Source: Sinimarinibacterium arenosum (GTDB lineage Bacteria; Pseudomonadota; Gammaproteobacteria; Nevskiales; Nevskiaceae). From it: 64,000 bases of DNA. The notes beneath the pieces are model-generated. The model had not been told where the DNA came from. It saw nothing but the letters and a program-made list of their open reading frames with translations, and made no database searches. Of the stretch, positions 47,901 to 57,116 are shown piece after piece. Position 1 is the stretch's first letter, and every line of letters begins with the position of its first letter. The position numbers and the translations under genes are program-made. The stretch covers positions 1-64,000 of the forward strand of contig NZ_SUKF01000006.1 in NCBI RefSeq assembly GCF_005047655.1, read 5' to 3'.

Positions 47901-50447
47901 CAGCTGCAGCGTCGTCGGCGTTGCGCGAAGCACCTTGTACGCCGCGGCGTCGCCGCAGGGCTTGGGCGTCAGACTCCACGCGGGCGCGGCGGCGGCACCG
48001 CTGGCGTCCAGCTCGCGCAGATAGAAGAACTTGCCGCGCAGCTGCAGCGCGTCATCCGGCCGCTTGGTCAGATCGAGCACGAAGTCGGCGCGGACTTCGC
48101 TGAGCATGCGGCTGTAGCCGCGACCGTCGGCGCCCAGCTCCATAGTGTAGCGGCCGTTGCCGATCACCATCGGTGCATGCGCGGCGGCGGCGCCGCGACG
48201 ACGCCAGATCAACACGATCAATCCGACGGCCAGCAGCGCGAACAGCACACCAGCCAACTGGTACGCGGCGAACAGCGTGACCACTTGTGGCAGCAGCGGC
48301 GGCCCGGCGACAGCGACCTGCTCGGCCCGGCCCCAGACCAGATCCCAGTCCGCACCGCGCGGGATGTAGAACGGAATCAGCAGCGGCGCCCAGGTCAGGA
48401 AGCGGCGGATGCCTTCGGGAATGATGCGCGTGCGTGCGGCGTGGCCGACGAAGCGCGCGGCCTTCTCGTCCAGCGCATCGCCACCAACGAAGGACAGATT
48501 GACCAGCGTCGCGACGCGCAGGCCCATGTGATCGAACCAGATCAGCACGCGCACGGCGTCGTAGGCCAGCAGGCCGAGGAACAGTTGCAGGCTGAAGTCG
48601 CGGAAGTCCGCCGGCGACAGCCGCAGGTCCTGCACGATCGCCAGGATCGTGCGCACCGCGCCGTCCTGGTTGTACCAGGTCGGCTCCGGCGCCAGGCGCA
48701 GGAACGAGTAGATGATCGGCGCCATCCACAGCCCCCAGCGCAGCACGCGCACGGTCTGCTCGACCACGCCGGTCATGCCGGCGCCGCTGAACAGCGTGCG
48801 CACCGGCTCGATGCTGCGTTTGAACAGCGCTGTCAGCAGCACCAGATTGAATCCGAACAGCGGTGCCGCCAACGACCAGTTGATCACGCCCGACAGCGAT
48901 TCGACGTACAGCAGCTTGGCGCCGCCGCCGACGCTGCCCAGATCCATCGCGCCCCATTTGCTGAACAGCGGATAGATCACGTACTGCGACACCGTACGGC
49001 CCTGCGCGGCGTCGTTGATTGCGGCGTAGCTGACGAACTTGCCGAGGACCGCGGCGAGCTGCGCGCTGTCGAAGTACCAGGCCAGCGCACCGGCGACGAA
49101 TCCGCCCAGCGCCATGCCCAGCACATACACGCGCCAGGTCTGCAGCGAACGCCGCCGTCCGCGCAGGCGGGCGTAAAGGTCATGCAACAGATCGGCTCCG
49201 GCATAGGCTGCGGCGCCAATGGCGACACCCGCCGCAAACCGGGTCTGCGCATCCTGTGCCGACAGCTGGCGTGACAACACCAGGCCCAGTCCGACGCCGG
49301 CGATCACGCCGCGCAGATAGTTGACCGGCTCGCGGTAGGCCGCGAACAGACGCACAAAGAACGGCGCGCTGCCGTCGAAACTCTCGACCACCGTCTTCGC
49401 CAGCGGGAACACCACGGGACCCAGCAACAGCCCCCCCAGCAGCGGGTGTGCGACGAACCACGCCGCCAGCTCAGGCCGCAACGCAACCTGCGCGATCAGA
49501 TGCACCAGCAGCATGAACAGGCCGCCGTAGACGCCGCCGCGCATCAGACCGCCGCGCCAGTGCGCGAACACCGCAAGCCAGGTCGGCCGGCGGCCATGCA
49601 AGGCGTCGAGCATCACGCCAGTGATCAGGAAGGTCTGCGCCCACAACGCCGCCTGCGCCAGACCAATGGTGAAAACGATCGCCGCAATCGCCAGCGGCGC
49701 CGGTGCCGTCACCAGCCGCGGCAAGGTGCCGAGATCGGCAATCAGCGGACTCGCCACCGCCAGAACCGATGCCAGCAGCAACAGGCCGTGCACACGCCAC
49801 GGCCGCGTCCAGCGTCGATCCAGCAGCAGCCCGGCGCCGATCAGCAGCGCCTCGTTGACCGTGACCAGCACCAGCGCACGGCCGAGCAAAGCCGCACCGG
49901 TATCACCGGACACGACACCCAAGCTGACCCAGCGGCCCAGCTGCGCCGAAAGGTTCGACGCCCCGAGCACCAGCAACAGATTGAACAGATACGGCGTCGC
50001 CAGCAGCGACAGCACGGTCACCAGCGACGGCGCACGACCACGGCGCCACAGACTGGCCAGTACCGCCAGCAGCAGCAGGCCCGCACCGAACGCGGCGCCC
50101 AGCGGACTCAGCTGCAGCAGCTGCGACCATGCTGACGGCACCTGCCAGACCTTGGTCGCGGAATCGACACTGGCCGCCAGCAGCACCAGGGCCGGAATCG
50201 GCAGCAACGCCGGCACCAGCATGGAAGCAAGCGGACGCCAGCCCAGCGCGTGTTCACCCCAGACCGGGCTGCGTTGCACGCTGCCCATCAGCCACGCCAG
50301 AACGGCGATCAGCGCCGTCAGCGCGACGCCGCTGTGGCTGGCCGAGCCGTGGTACAGCTGTGTGAGCAGATCTGCTGCCGCGGCCATGCCGGCGAGCATG
50401 AACGCGGCCGACAGCAGGGTAAGCCAGAGTCTGGAACGTGGAGGCAT
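44949..50447 (-). CDS. Giant membrane protein with GH94/GT36-type modules, NdvB-like but without GT84
   Basis: 1832 residues. Residues 1 to about 750 are strongly hydrophobic with many membrane segments and no D,D...QxxRW synthase motif. From about 760 come two beta-sandwich/GT36-type modules (YELGADG-like start, then VFYVRDVDSDELYAPTQV) and an alpha6/alpha6 barrel with GPNQRSGAWGFRDQLQD, DPHLWLPYVVARY, GSGDWNDG (Asp 1553/1556, the region of the general acid) and ENGGQYSHGASW. This matches the C-terminal phosphorylase part of cyclic beta-1,2-glucan synthase. It probably processes or exports a beta-glucan; the job of the membrane half is unknown. Confidence 0.83.
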   Translation of the reverse strand: MPPRSRLWLTLLSAAFMLAGMAAAADLLTQLYHGSASHSGVALTALIAVLAWLMGSVQRSPVWGEHALGWRPLASMLVPALLPIPALVLLAASVDSATKVWQVPSAWSQLLQLSPLGAAFGAGLLLLAVLASLWRRGRAPSLVTVLSLLATPYLFNLLLVLGASNLSAQLGRWVSLGVVSGDTGAALLGRALVLVTVNEALLIGAGLLLDRRWTRPWRVHGLLLLASVLAVASPLIADLGTLPRLVTAPAPLAIAAIVFTIGLAQAALWAQTFLITGVMLDALHGRRPTWLAVFAHWRGGLMRGGVYGGLFMLLVHLIAQVALRPELAAWFVAHPLLGGLLLGPVVFPLAKTVVESFDGSAPFFVRLFAAYREPVNYLRGVIAGVGLGLVLSRQLSAQDAQTRFAAGVAIGAAAYAGADLLHDLYARLRGRRRSLQTWRVYVLGMALGGFVAGALAWYFDSAQLAAVLGKFVSYAAINDAAQGRTVSQYVIYPLFSKWGAMDLGSVGGGAKLLYVESLSGVINWSLAAPLFGFNLVLLTALFKRSIEPVRTLFSGAGMTGVVEQTVRVLRWGLWMAPIIYSFLRLAPEPTWYNQDGAVRTILAIVQDLRLSPADFRDFSLQLFLGLLAYDAVRVLIWFDHMGLRVATLVNLSFVGGDALDEKAARFVGHAARTRIIPEGIRRFLTWAPLLIPFYIPRGADWDLVWGRAEQVAVAGPPLLPQVVTLFAAYQLAGVLFALLAVGLIVLIWRRRGAAAAHAPMVIGNGRYTMELGADGRGYSRMLSEVRADFVLDLTKRPDDALQLRGKFFYLRELDASGAAAAPAWSLTPKPCGDAAAYKVLRATPTTLQLRRSAPGLELDAHISIDAVDPTERWAITLHNTEDRERVIELTSYQELALGPVDDYRRTPPYAGMHVGTTFVRTLGAVIARNRLMRTAERDPTRRRPCNECVFHAVGESDAVVLTGYEDSRSRFLGRGTAAAPALLNGRAPRALDDEGLLYSFDPAASLRVRVTLAPGARQTVQFVDGYAATPAQAAERIARALGRSKPDADALAALHLRHRALLLPEDEHAGADPFSDDGRSLIAPMNVERPWTHVMANALGHGLVAGSDGSLFAFAGNAQQNALTPFDPDSVPTQAPGQVFYVRDVDSDELYAPTQVPLRRADVQHSAHFGLGTARYQAQAADLALQLDAWIAPDAPVQLRRFEVRNTGTTPRKLQLASYSQIVLAETPADSRGALQVLDAEPGCLLFRRADNDFERGWAFVATSLDRPRVLSDRGAFLGAAGDLSRPQALQTTPASHAASGAAADASADGDRAAVFMQDVVLAPGEAFVYTLALGQCAELKAAQQLAARYRDMAAVQASLSQSSEHWDAVLGGLRVQTTRPEIDRLINDWLPYQILTARLWGRTGPNQRSGAWGFRDQLQDVLPLTRLAPQLARDQILLHAAQQFVEGDVPKWWHRAAAGDTGICVRTAASDPHLWLPYVVARYIETSGDAAVLDEDLRYLEARPLPAGQEGVFFAPRPSREHGSLYEHCRRALDWSWQRRGHSGLPLLGSGDWNDGLDAPGLKGKAESVWLGLFLHRVLLDFAAVAKRRGDSAEAEQRTAQAEQLRAPIEAMWQSDHYLRASTDDGSTLDYASALMSAWPALSGAVPSAQARAALESGLTKLERDTRVLLLAPPFDEHSQPYPGRIAEYPPGVRENGGQYSHGASWLVDAYVQLAQQAETAGDAAEARRCRERALALWLKISPLSKADDPAYGLAPHQQPADVYDGEGHAGRGGWSWYTGAAARMLDAMHALLGIEVRDGELHLAPHAGQAIGELKLLRVEYRGVVHTPES

Positions 50448-50477
50448 AAAGTCAGTGAAAGAGCGCCGAGCGCGGGA

Positions 50478-50906
50478 TTAAAGCAGTAACCGCCACCCCA
50501 CCGCGATACAGGCACCCGCGGTCAGCACCGCGCGCAGGCGAAAGTAGCCTTCGACGCTGCCCAGGGTCCGTTCGAACCAGAAGTCGCCGAGCAGCTGCAG
50601 CAGGAACACCGCGACCAGTCCCAGCAGCGCTGCGTGCATCGGCAGCAGCATCGCGGACCAGGCCGCGATCATCAGCACTGACGAGGCGATCAGGCCGATC
50701 ACTCCTTGCGGACCTTCGCAGGCCGGCAAGGCAAAGCCCCAGAACGTTCCGGCCATGAACGCGGCGATCATGGCCACATAGCTGATCCAGGCCCGGTCCA
50801 GCCACGCCGGCGCCGTCTCCGCGTTGAACGTCAGCCACAGCGGAACGGCCAGGAACGGCACGAGGCCGGCATAGCCCAGCAGCATGACGATACGCGGCAG
50901 TTTCAT
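50478..50906 (-). CDS. DUF3429 membrane protein
   Basis: 142 residues with about four hydrophobic helices. MLLGYAGLVPFLAVPLWL at the start and FMAGTFWGFALPA in the middle are characteristic of DUF3429. The function is unknown. It lies 30 bases before the giant GH94 gene on the same strand and may be co-transcribed with it. Confidence 0.82.
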   Translation of the reverse strand: MKLPRIVMLLGYAGLVPFLAVPLWLTFNAETAPAWLDRAWISYVAMIAAFMAGTFWGFALPACEGPQGVIGLIASSVLMIAAWSAMLLPMHAALLGLVAVFLLQLLGDFWFERTLGSVEGYFRLRAVLTAGACIAVGWRLLL

Positions 50907-50963
50907 GGATGACTCCGCAAGCGACGATGGCGGCAGTATACGAAGCTCGCGCGCTCTGCAGGA

Positions 50964-51626
50964 TCAGACGCCATCAAGAAAGTAATGATCGTCATAACTG
51001 CGCAGCCAATGCGGTTTGTATACCGCCAGCGACGACACCACCGCCCCGTTGATGAAGCCTTCCGGAAACATCGCCAGCAGCAGCAACGCCGAAGCCCAGT
51101 CGTCGAACGCGCGGGTCTGGCCGGTCAGCGCGAAGATCACCAGCATCACCAGCATCACCGCCAGCATCGACAACGCGCCGCCGCCGAAGCCGGCGCCCAG
51201 CATGTAGGCAAACAGGTTGCGCGGCCCGTAGCGCAGGATCGCCGTGAGCACGGCGGCACTGACCAGCGCCGGCACCGTGGCGTTGAACAGGGCATTGGCG
51301 CCGATCAGCGCCCAGTCGCGATGCACGATCAGGGCATCGATCGCGCAGGCGGCACTGCCGACCAGGATCGTCAGCGGCAAGCCGAGCATCAGGGTCACAC
51401 TGGTGATGCCGAGCAGATGCAGATGCACCTGCGGCGCAATGCGTCCGCTGACCTGCCACAGCAGGGTCATGGCGATCAGCGCGCCAAACAGCAGATGCTG
51501 GCGCCGCGGCACCGAGATCAGATCGCGCCAGGGTGCGCGCCAGATACAAACCCCCAGAATCGCCAGCTGCAGCAGCCCCAGCCACAGCACGGCAGCAGGC
51601 GGCAGCAGGGAGGGTGCGATGATCAT
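50964..51626 (-). CDS. CbiM-like/ECF-type membrane permease (COG3235-like)
   Basis: 220 residues, polytopic. LGLPLTILVGSAACAIDAL and GAGFGGGALSMLAVMLVML are membrane segments, and FPEGFINGAVVSSLAVYKPHW near the C-terminus is the signature of the predicted membrane proteins annotated as energy-coupling factor permeases. No ATPase or substrate-binding partner is adjacent. A role in metal or vitamin uptake is only suggested by the family. Confidence 0.7.
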   Translation of the reverse strand: MIIAPSLLPPAAVLWLGLLQLAILGVCIWRAPWRDLISVPRRQHLLFGALIAMTLLWQVSGRIAPQVHLHLLGITSVTLMLGLPLTILVGSAACAIDALIVHRDWALIGANALFNATVPALVSAAVLTAILRYGPRNLFAYMLGAGFGGGALSMLAVMLVMLVIFALTGQTRAFDDWASALLLLAMFPEGFINGAVVSSLAVYKPHWLRSYDDHYFLDGV

Positions 51627-51711
51627 CCGGCGATTCTAGGGGGCGGATGTGCGCGCGCAGTTGCTGCAGATCAATCCGCTGCGTGAGCCGGGCAACCGAT
51701 ACACTATGCGC

Positions 51712-53616
51712 ATGATCAGTCTTTCCCGCGCCACCCTGCGCCGTGGCGCCCGTACCCTCCTCGAAAACACCAGCTTCACGCTCTTCGCCGGCTGGCGGGT
51801 GGGCGTGGTCGGCCGTAACGGCACCGGCAAGTCCTCGCTGTTCGCCGCGCTGCAGGGCGAGCTCGCGCCGGACGTCGGCGAGGTCAACGTGCCGCGCCAC
51901 CTGACCATTGCCTCGGTCGCGCAGGAAGCCCCGGCCCTGCCCGACCCGGCGATCGAGTCCGTACTCGACGGCGACGCCGAACTGCGCGAACTGGAACGCC
52001 GGCTGGCCGAGGCGGAGGCTGCCCACGACGCAATCAAGATCGGCGCCATCCACGAACGCCTGGATGCGATTGGCGGCTACGCCGCCCGCGCCCGCGCCGG
52101 GCGCCTGTTGCACGGTCTCGGCTTTGCGCCGGAACAGCAGGAACTACCGGTGTCGAGTTTCTCCGGCGGCTGGCGCATGCGTCTGAATCTGGCTCGCGCG
52201 CTGATGTGCCGCTCCGACCTGCTGCTGCTGGACGAGCCGACCAACCATCTCGATCTGGACACGGTGATCTGGCTGCAGTCGTGGCTGGTGACCTACCCCG
52301 GCACCCTGCTGGTGATCTCGCATGACCGCGAATTTCTCGACGCGGTCAGCACGCATACGCTGCATCTGGAACGCAACACGGCGACGCTGTACACCGGCAA
52401 CTACTCGCAGTTCGAACGCCAGCGCGCCGAAAAGCTGAGCCAGCAGGCTGCCGCCTACACGCAGCAGCAGGAGCGCATCGCCCATCTGGAAAGCTTCATC
52501 AGCCGGTTCAAGGCCAAGGCCAGCAAGGCGCGCCAGGCACAGAGCCGGGTCAAGGCGCTGGAACGCATGGAGCTGGTGGCACCGGCGCACTGGGATTCGG
52601 AGTTCTCGTTCGAGTTTCCGGAACCGGACAAGCTGCCGTCGCCGCTGGTGCGCTTCGACAAGGTCTCCGTCGGTTATGGCGACAAGGCCATCCTCAGTGG
52701 GCTACGGGTGCTGATCGCGCCGGGCGAACGCATCGGCCTGCTGGGTCCCAACGGTGCCGGCAAGTCCACCCTGGTCCAGACCATTGCCGGCAAGCTGGCG
52801 CCGCTGTCCGGCGACGTCATGCGCTCACCGGACCTGAAAATCGGCTACTTCGCCCAGCACCAGCTCGAACAGCTGGACCCGAAGGCCTCGCCGATCCTGC
52901 ATCTGCGTCGCATAGACCCCAAGGCCACCGAACAGCAGCTGCGCGACTTTCTCGGCGGCTTCAATTTCCGCGGCGACCGCGCCTTCGAAGCGGTCGCCCC
53001 GTTCTCCGGCGGCGAAAAGGCGCGACTGGCGCTGGCCATGGTCGTGTACCAGCGCCCCAACCTGCTGCTGCTCGACGAGCCGACCAACCATCTCGATCTG
53101 GACATGCGTCACGCGCTGGAAACCGCGCTGGCCACTTACGCCGGCGCGGTGATCCTGGTCTCGCATGATCGCCACATGCTGAACGCGACCTGCGACGATT
53201 TCTGGCGCGTCGCCCAGGGCCGCTGCGAGCCCTTCGACGGCGACCTTGAGGACTATGCGCGCTGGCTCAGCAGCGCCGGGGCCACGACGCCGGCGCCCAG
53301 CCGTGCCGCCAGCACCGCACCCGCCAGCAAAGCAGCCGTTGCCGCGCAGCCGGCACAGCCGTCGGCGGCCGAGCGCCGTGAACGTCTCAAACCGCTGCGC
53401 GAAACCGTGAAGAAGCTCGACACGCGCATGGCGCGGCTGCAGAAGCGGCTGGCCGAAATCGACACCGCACTGCTGGACCCGGCGCTGTATGAAGCCGCAC
53501 GCCACGCCGACGCGGCGCATCTGCACCGCGAACAGTTCGAACTCAAGACCGAGCTGGCCACCCTCGAAGAACAGTGGCTGGCCGCCGCCGAGGAAATCGA
53601 AGCGCTGCAGGCCTGA
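51712..53616 (+). CDS. ABC-F family ATPase (YheS-like)
   Basis: 634 residues from MISLSRATLRRG at 51712; an ATG 6 bases earlier is equally possible. Two ABC domains are present: Walker A GRNGTGKSS and GPNGAGKST, signatures SFSGGWRMRL and FSGGEKARL, Walker B LLLLDEPTNHLD in both. A linker with AKASKARQAQSRVKALERM lies between them, and the C-terminal ~80 residues are a charged coiled coil. There are no membrane segments. It acts on ribosomes during translation. It is divergent from the COG3235-like gene. Confidence 0.93.
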   Translation: MISLSRATLRRGARTLLENTSFTLFAGWRVGVVGRNGTGKSSLFAALQGELAPDVGEVNVPRHLTIASVAQEAPALPDPAIESVLDGDAELRELERRLAEAEAAHDAIKIGAIHERLDAIGGYAARARAGRLLHGLGFAPEQQELPVSSFSGGWRMRLNLARALMCRSDLLLLDEPTNHLDLDTVIWLQSWLVTYPGTLLVISHDREFLDAVSTHTLHLERNTATLYTGNYSQFERQRAEKLSQQAAAYTQQQERIAHLESFISRFKAKASKARQAQSRVKALERMELVAPAHWDSEFSFEFPEPDKLPSPLVRFDKVSVGYGDKAILSGLRVLIAPGERIGLLGPNGAGKSTLVQTIAGKLAPLSGDVMRSPDLKIGYFAQHQLEQLDPKASPILHLRRIDPKATEQQLRDFLGGFNFRGDRAFEAVAPFSGGEKARLALAMVVYQRPNLLLLDEPTNHLDLDMRHALETALATYAGAVILVSHDRHMLNATCDDFWRVAQGRCEPFDGDLEDYARWLSSAGATTPAPSRAASTAPASKAAVAAQPAQPSAAERRERLKPLRETVKKLDTRMARLQKRLAEIDTALLDPALYEAARHADAAHLHREQFELKTELATLEEQWLAAAEEIEALQA

Positions 53617-53647
53617 GCCCGCCGCTCCGGGCTTGCGCCCGGCAAAC

Positions 53648-54472
53648 TTAGGGTGTCTTGCTGCGCGCGCGACGGGGTTTTGCACCGGCCACGGGCGGCA
53701 TCGCGGACCGGATCAGATGCACACGGCGATGCCGGCGGTAAATGCCGCGCACCCAGTCGAATGCCGGCCGTCCCTGCCACTTGCTGACCATCGGCGCGAT
53801 GGCGTCTCGATAGTCCTCGCGTGAGAACACCGGATGCTCGTCCGGACACACCAGCGGTGCCAGTCGCGCCGCCGCCGTGATATCGGCCACGCTGAATCGG
53901 CCGCCGACCAGATAGCGCTGCTGCTTGCTGGCAGCGCGCTCGATCTCGTTCATCGCGCGTTCGATCAGGCGCTGCGAGTAGGTTGCCGCCACCGGCGACA
54001 GGCCCATGCCCTGACGGAACACATAGCTCAACGGGCGAAAGCCCAGACGCAGCGCCCGGCCGGTCCAGCGCCCGGCGTCCTGGGTCCAGATCTCGCGCAC
54101 CAACTCCGGCCGCTGCTCCAGCAGCGTCGCGTACATCGCACGGACCACATGCGGACCCGCATGGTCGAAGCGCGCCTCCAGGTGCATGACTGCGGCGCGC
54201 TGCTCCGGATCGGTCGGGATCAACGCGAACGGCGCCCGATGCGTCTCCAGCCACTCGATGATCTCGGTGCTGTCCTGCACCGTCTCGCCATCCGCTTCGA
54301 GGATCGGCACCGACGGCGTGAAGCCGCCGGACAGCTTCAGGTTCTGCGGCAGATGCAGAAACGGCGTCAGCCGGATCTCGTGATAACGCAGTCCGGCGGC
54401 GTCGAGCACCCAGCGGATCTTCTCGCTCGAAGTCGATGCGGCAAACGTGTACAGCTTCATCTCGGTTGTCAC
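53648..54472 (-). CDS. Glutathione S-transferase family protein
   Basis: 274 residues from a GTG at 54472, preferred over the ATG at 54460 because GGAGGG lies 6 bases upstream of it. The N-terminal thioredoxin fold has YTFAASTSSEKIRWVLDAAG (possible catalytic Ser), PSVPILEADGETVQDSTEI is the glutathione gamma-Glu site, and a helical C-terminal domain contains LVGGRFSVADITAAARLAP. It ends with a basic tail. The substrate is unknown. Confidence 0.88.
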   Translation of the reverse strand: MTTEMKLYTFAASTSSEKIRWVLDAAGLRYHEIRLTPFLHLPQNLKLSGGFTPSVPILEADGETVQDSTEIIEWLETHRAPFALIPTDPEQRAAVMHLEARFDHAGPHVVRAMYATLLEQRPELVREIWTQDAGRWTGRALRLGFRPLSYVFRQGMGLSPVAATYSQRLIERAMNEIERAASKQQRYLVGGRFSVADITAAARLAPLVCPDEHPVFSREDYRDAIAPMVSKWQGRPAFDWVRGIYRRHRRVHLIRSAMPPVAGAKPRRARSKTP

Positions 54473-54693
54473 GGCCAGCCCTCCTGAAACGCATGCCAGT
54501 CTATTTTCCGTTCATGACAAGCAAGCAATGGACCATCTTTGCAGCCCGACAGCCGTGAGCGCCGCACCACGGAATTGAATGTGCGTTTATTTCATTCTCA
54601 CCCAGACGCATCCCACGCACCACTGACGTTGACGCCGCTGCGCCATCCGCGACAGGCTGCTGCCATGACCCCGCACGGTTACAGGAGCCACGG

Positions 54694-55113
54694 ATGAAGC
54701 ATCACCGGCAGGAGCTTTGGTTTGAAACGCCCACCCGCACCGCCTTCATCAACATCACGCCGCAGGTGGAGGCGGCGCTGGCCGAAAGCGGCATCCGTGA
54801 GGGTCTGTGTCTGGTCAACGCCATGCACATTTCCGCCAGCGTCTTCGTCAACGACGACGAGCGCGGCCTGCATCAGGACTTCACGCGGTGGCTCGAAGGT
54901 CTTGCGCCGCATGAACCGGTGAAGCAGTGGCGGCACAACGACACCGGGGAGGACAACGCCGACAGCCATCTGAAACGGCAGATCATGGGGCGCGAAGTCG
55001 TCGTCGCGATCACCAACGGCGAGCTCGACTTCGGTCCCTGGGAGCAGATCTTCTACGGCGAGTTCGACGGCCGTCGCAAGAAGCGCGTGCTGGTGAAGAT
55101 CATCGGCGAGTAG
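54694..55113 (+). CDS. yjbQ: YjbQ family protein (secondary thiamine-phosphate synthase-like)
   Basis: 139 residues. [39 protein letters not shown] and [20 protein letters not shown] are the conserved UPF0047/YjbQ signature, with His ligands and the acidic/Trp motifs in place. ACAGGAG precedes the ATG. A thiamine-phosphate synthase side activity is reported for the family; the true role is uncertain. Confidence 0.93.
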   Translation: MKHHRQELWFETPTRTAFINITPQVEAALAESGIREGLCLVNAMHISASVFVNDDERGLHQDFTRWLEGLAPHEPVKQWRHNDTGEDNADSHLKRQIMGREVVVAITNGELDFGPWEQIFYGEFDGRRKKRVLVKIIGE

Positions 55114-55122
55114 CCGTCGCCC

Positions 55123-55725
55123 TCAGAACGACGAGCCCGGCTGCTGCAGGAACTCGACTTCCTCCGGCGTCGATGCGCGTCCGAGAATCGCATTGCGATG
55201 CGGAAAGCGGCCGAAGCGCTCGATAATCGCCAGATGCCGGCGCGCAAAATCGAGATAGAACGCATAGCTCTTGCGCTGCGCCTCTGCCACTTCGCGCTCA
55301 AGCGCCTCGAACAGCGCAACGCACCGCTGCTGGTCCTCCACTGACTCCGAGTGCTCCAGCGGCAGATAGAAGAACACCCGTTCGATCGACAGCAGCACGC
55401 GGTCGTGTCCCAGCGCCAGACCGTCCTTGCACCACTGACGCGCCAGTGCGTCATCGGCAAACGCGCGCGGATCGTTGCGATACATATTGCGCGAGAACTG
55501 GTCGATCAGCAGGATCAGCGCCAGACGTGTGTGCGCATCGCCCTCCCACGCCGACAGCGCGCCGCTCACCGCGGCATCGCGCAGCGCGGTGAACCGCTCA
55601 CGAATCTCCTGATCCGTGGCGGCATCCTTGCCCCACCACAGCTTCGACGGCGCATCCGCTGCAGCATCCCCCGGCGTCTCGCCGAACCAGTAACGAAGCA
55701 CGGCGTCAGGCTGCGGCAGGGTCAT
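55123..55725 (-). CDS. DUF924 family protein
   Basis: 200 residues from the ATG at 55725 (GGAG upstream); the frame extends further but without similarity. WWGKDAATDQEIRERF, LALILLIDQFSRNMYRND and FYLPLEHSESVEDQ are the family's conserved blocks, with RFGRFPHRNAILGR near the end. It is a helical TPR-like fold of unknown function. It is convergent with yjbQ; the stops are 9 bases apart. Confidence 0.92.
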   Translation of the reverse strand: MTLPQPDAVLRYWFGETPGDAAADAPSKLWWGKDAATDQEIRERFTALRDAAVSGALSAWEGDAHTRLALILLIDQFSRNMYRNDPRAFADDALARQWCKDGLALGHDRVLLSIERVFFYLPLEHSESVEDQQRCVALFEALEREVAEAQRKSYAFYLDFARRHLAIIERFGRFPHRNAILGRASTPEEVEFLQQPGSSF

Positions 55726-55810
55726 CTTCGGTCTCCGTGATTCTGCGTCTACCCGTGACACCCTGGGCGTACCACAGATTCCACTTTTCTCGTACGCAAG
55801 GATTTGTCGA

Positions 55811-56215
55811 TTAGCGCACGCCTTCTGCATCCAGATAAAACCATCGCCCACCCTCACGCACAAAGCGGCTGCGTTCCTGCATGCGCACGGCGCTGCTACC
55901 GCCGACACGGTAGCGGGCGACGAATTCCACGGTGGCGTGATCCTCATCCGTCTGCGTGCGGTCGACGATTTTCAGGCCCAGCCATTTGGTTGTCGGGTCC
56001 AGTTCCAGATCATCCATTGCGGGACGTGTGCTGGGATGCCAGCTGGCGAGCAGGTACAGCTTCAGCCGTAGCGCGTAAGCGCTGTAGCGCGAGCGCATCA
56101 ACGCTTCTGCACTCTCGGCCGCGCCACCACGATGCAACGGCGCGCAGCAGGTTTCATAGGGGCGACCGGATTCGCAGGGGCAGAGTTCGCTGGCGGATGC
56201 GTTCTTGCGTGACAT
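55811..56215 (-). CDS. YchJ-family SEC-C motif protein
   Basis: 134 residues. The N-terminal [19 protein letters not shown] is a SEC-C-type zinc motif, [14 protein letters not shown] is the YchJ signature, and an NTF2-like domain follows ([11 protein letters not shown]). The function is unknown. It lies 9 bases past the DUF938 stop on the same strand, so it is probably co-transcribed. Confidence 0.9.
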   Translation of the reverse strand: MSRKNASASELCPCESGRPYETCCAPLHRGGAAESAEALMRSRYSAYALRLKLYLLASWHPSTRPAMDDLELDPTTKWLGLKIVDRTQTDEDHATVEFVARYRVGGSSAVRMQERSRFVREGGRWFYLDAEGVR

Positions 56216-56224
56216 GCGTTGCGC

Positions 56225-56821
56225 TCAGGCTTTGGCCCAGACCAGGCAGCGGTTGTTGGACGGCATCGCGCGATCTTCGAGCAGTTTCAGGCCGGCCTGC
56301 TGCGCCAGTGCATCGACGGCTTCAAAGTCGCGGATGCCGCGATGCGGCTCCTGCTGCTTGAGCCAGACATCGAACTGCGCGTTGCTGTCACTGGTGAACT
56401 TGCCGTCATAGTTGAACGGACCGTAGACGACCACGCGTGCATCGGCGGCCAGCACCTGCGGCAGGCGCGCGAACAGTTGCTGCACGGCGGACCACGGCAT
56501 GATGTGCAGGGTGTTGGCGCTGAACACGGCGTCGAAGGTCTGCTCCGGCCAGTGGGCGTGCGCGACGTCCAGCTCCAGCGGCGGCGGCGTGTTCGGCAGC
56601 GCGGCCTCGTGCAGCCAGGCGCGGATGCCGTCGAGCTGATCGGCGCGCTCGCTGCACTGCCATTGCAGCTGCGGCAGCGCCTGTGCGAAGTAAACGGCGT
56701 GTTGCCCGGTGCCGCTGCCGATCTCGAGCACCTGTTTGCGATCGGCAAAATACTGGCGCAACACGTCGAGGATGGGCTCGCGGTTGCGTTCGGTTGATGG
56801 AGCGTGCGGTTTTTCGATCAT
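56225..56821 (-). CDS. DUF938 SAM-methyltransferase-like protein
   Basis: 198 residues from the ATG at 56821. NREPILDVLRQYF and VLEIGSGTGQHAVYFAQALP (SAM-binding motif I) are followed by VFSANTLHIMPWSAV and VVYGPFNYDGKFTSDSN, all characteristic of the DUF938 family. It is probably a methyltransferase, substrate unknown. The 295 bases upstream to the ubiM gene hold no other gene. Confidence 0.9.
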   Translation of the reverse strand: MIEKPHAPSTERNREPILDVLRQYFADRKQVLEIGSGTGQHAVYFAQALPQLQWQCSERADQLDGIRAWLHEAALPNTPPPLELDVAHAHWPEQTFDAVFSANTLHIMPWSAVQQLFARLPQVLAADARVVVYGPFNYDGKFTSDSNAQFDVWLKQQEPHRGIRDFEAVDALAQQAGLKLLEDRAMPSNNRCLVWAKA

Positions 56822-57116
56822 CGGGCGATGATACCTGCGCAATCAGCCTGCGACCTCCGCTCACGGCCGACGAAGCCCCGATCACCGTGCGATTTTCCTA
56901 TCAGAGTATTTGCCGCAGCATCGCTGATCCAGATCAGCCCAGCCGCCGGGGCAATTGGCGATGATGCATTCAAGGCCTGTCGCCGCCTCAAGCTGGTGGG
57001 GTAACGCATCTCCCCCGCTCCGCCTTGTCAGCTTGAGGTAGGCGGCACGCCGATTGACTTCCGCGCGCCGATGCTCCGATGCCCGGCTGCAGGCCCGCCA
57101 CCGAGGGCCCGGACCC

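Noticed and set aside
46026-49274. 1082-codon open frame on the plus strand
   Set aside because: It lies antisense to the GH94 membrane protein, which has clear domains and composition; the plus frame is Arg/Gln/His-rich with no motif.
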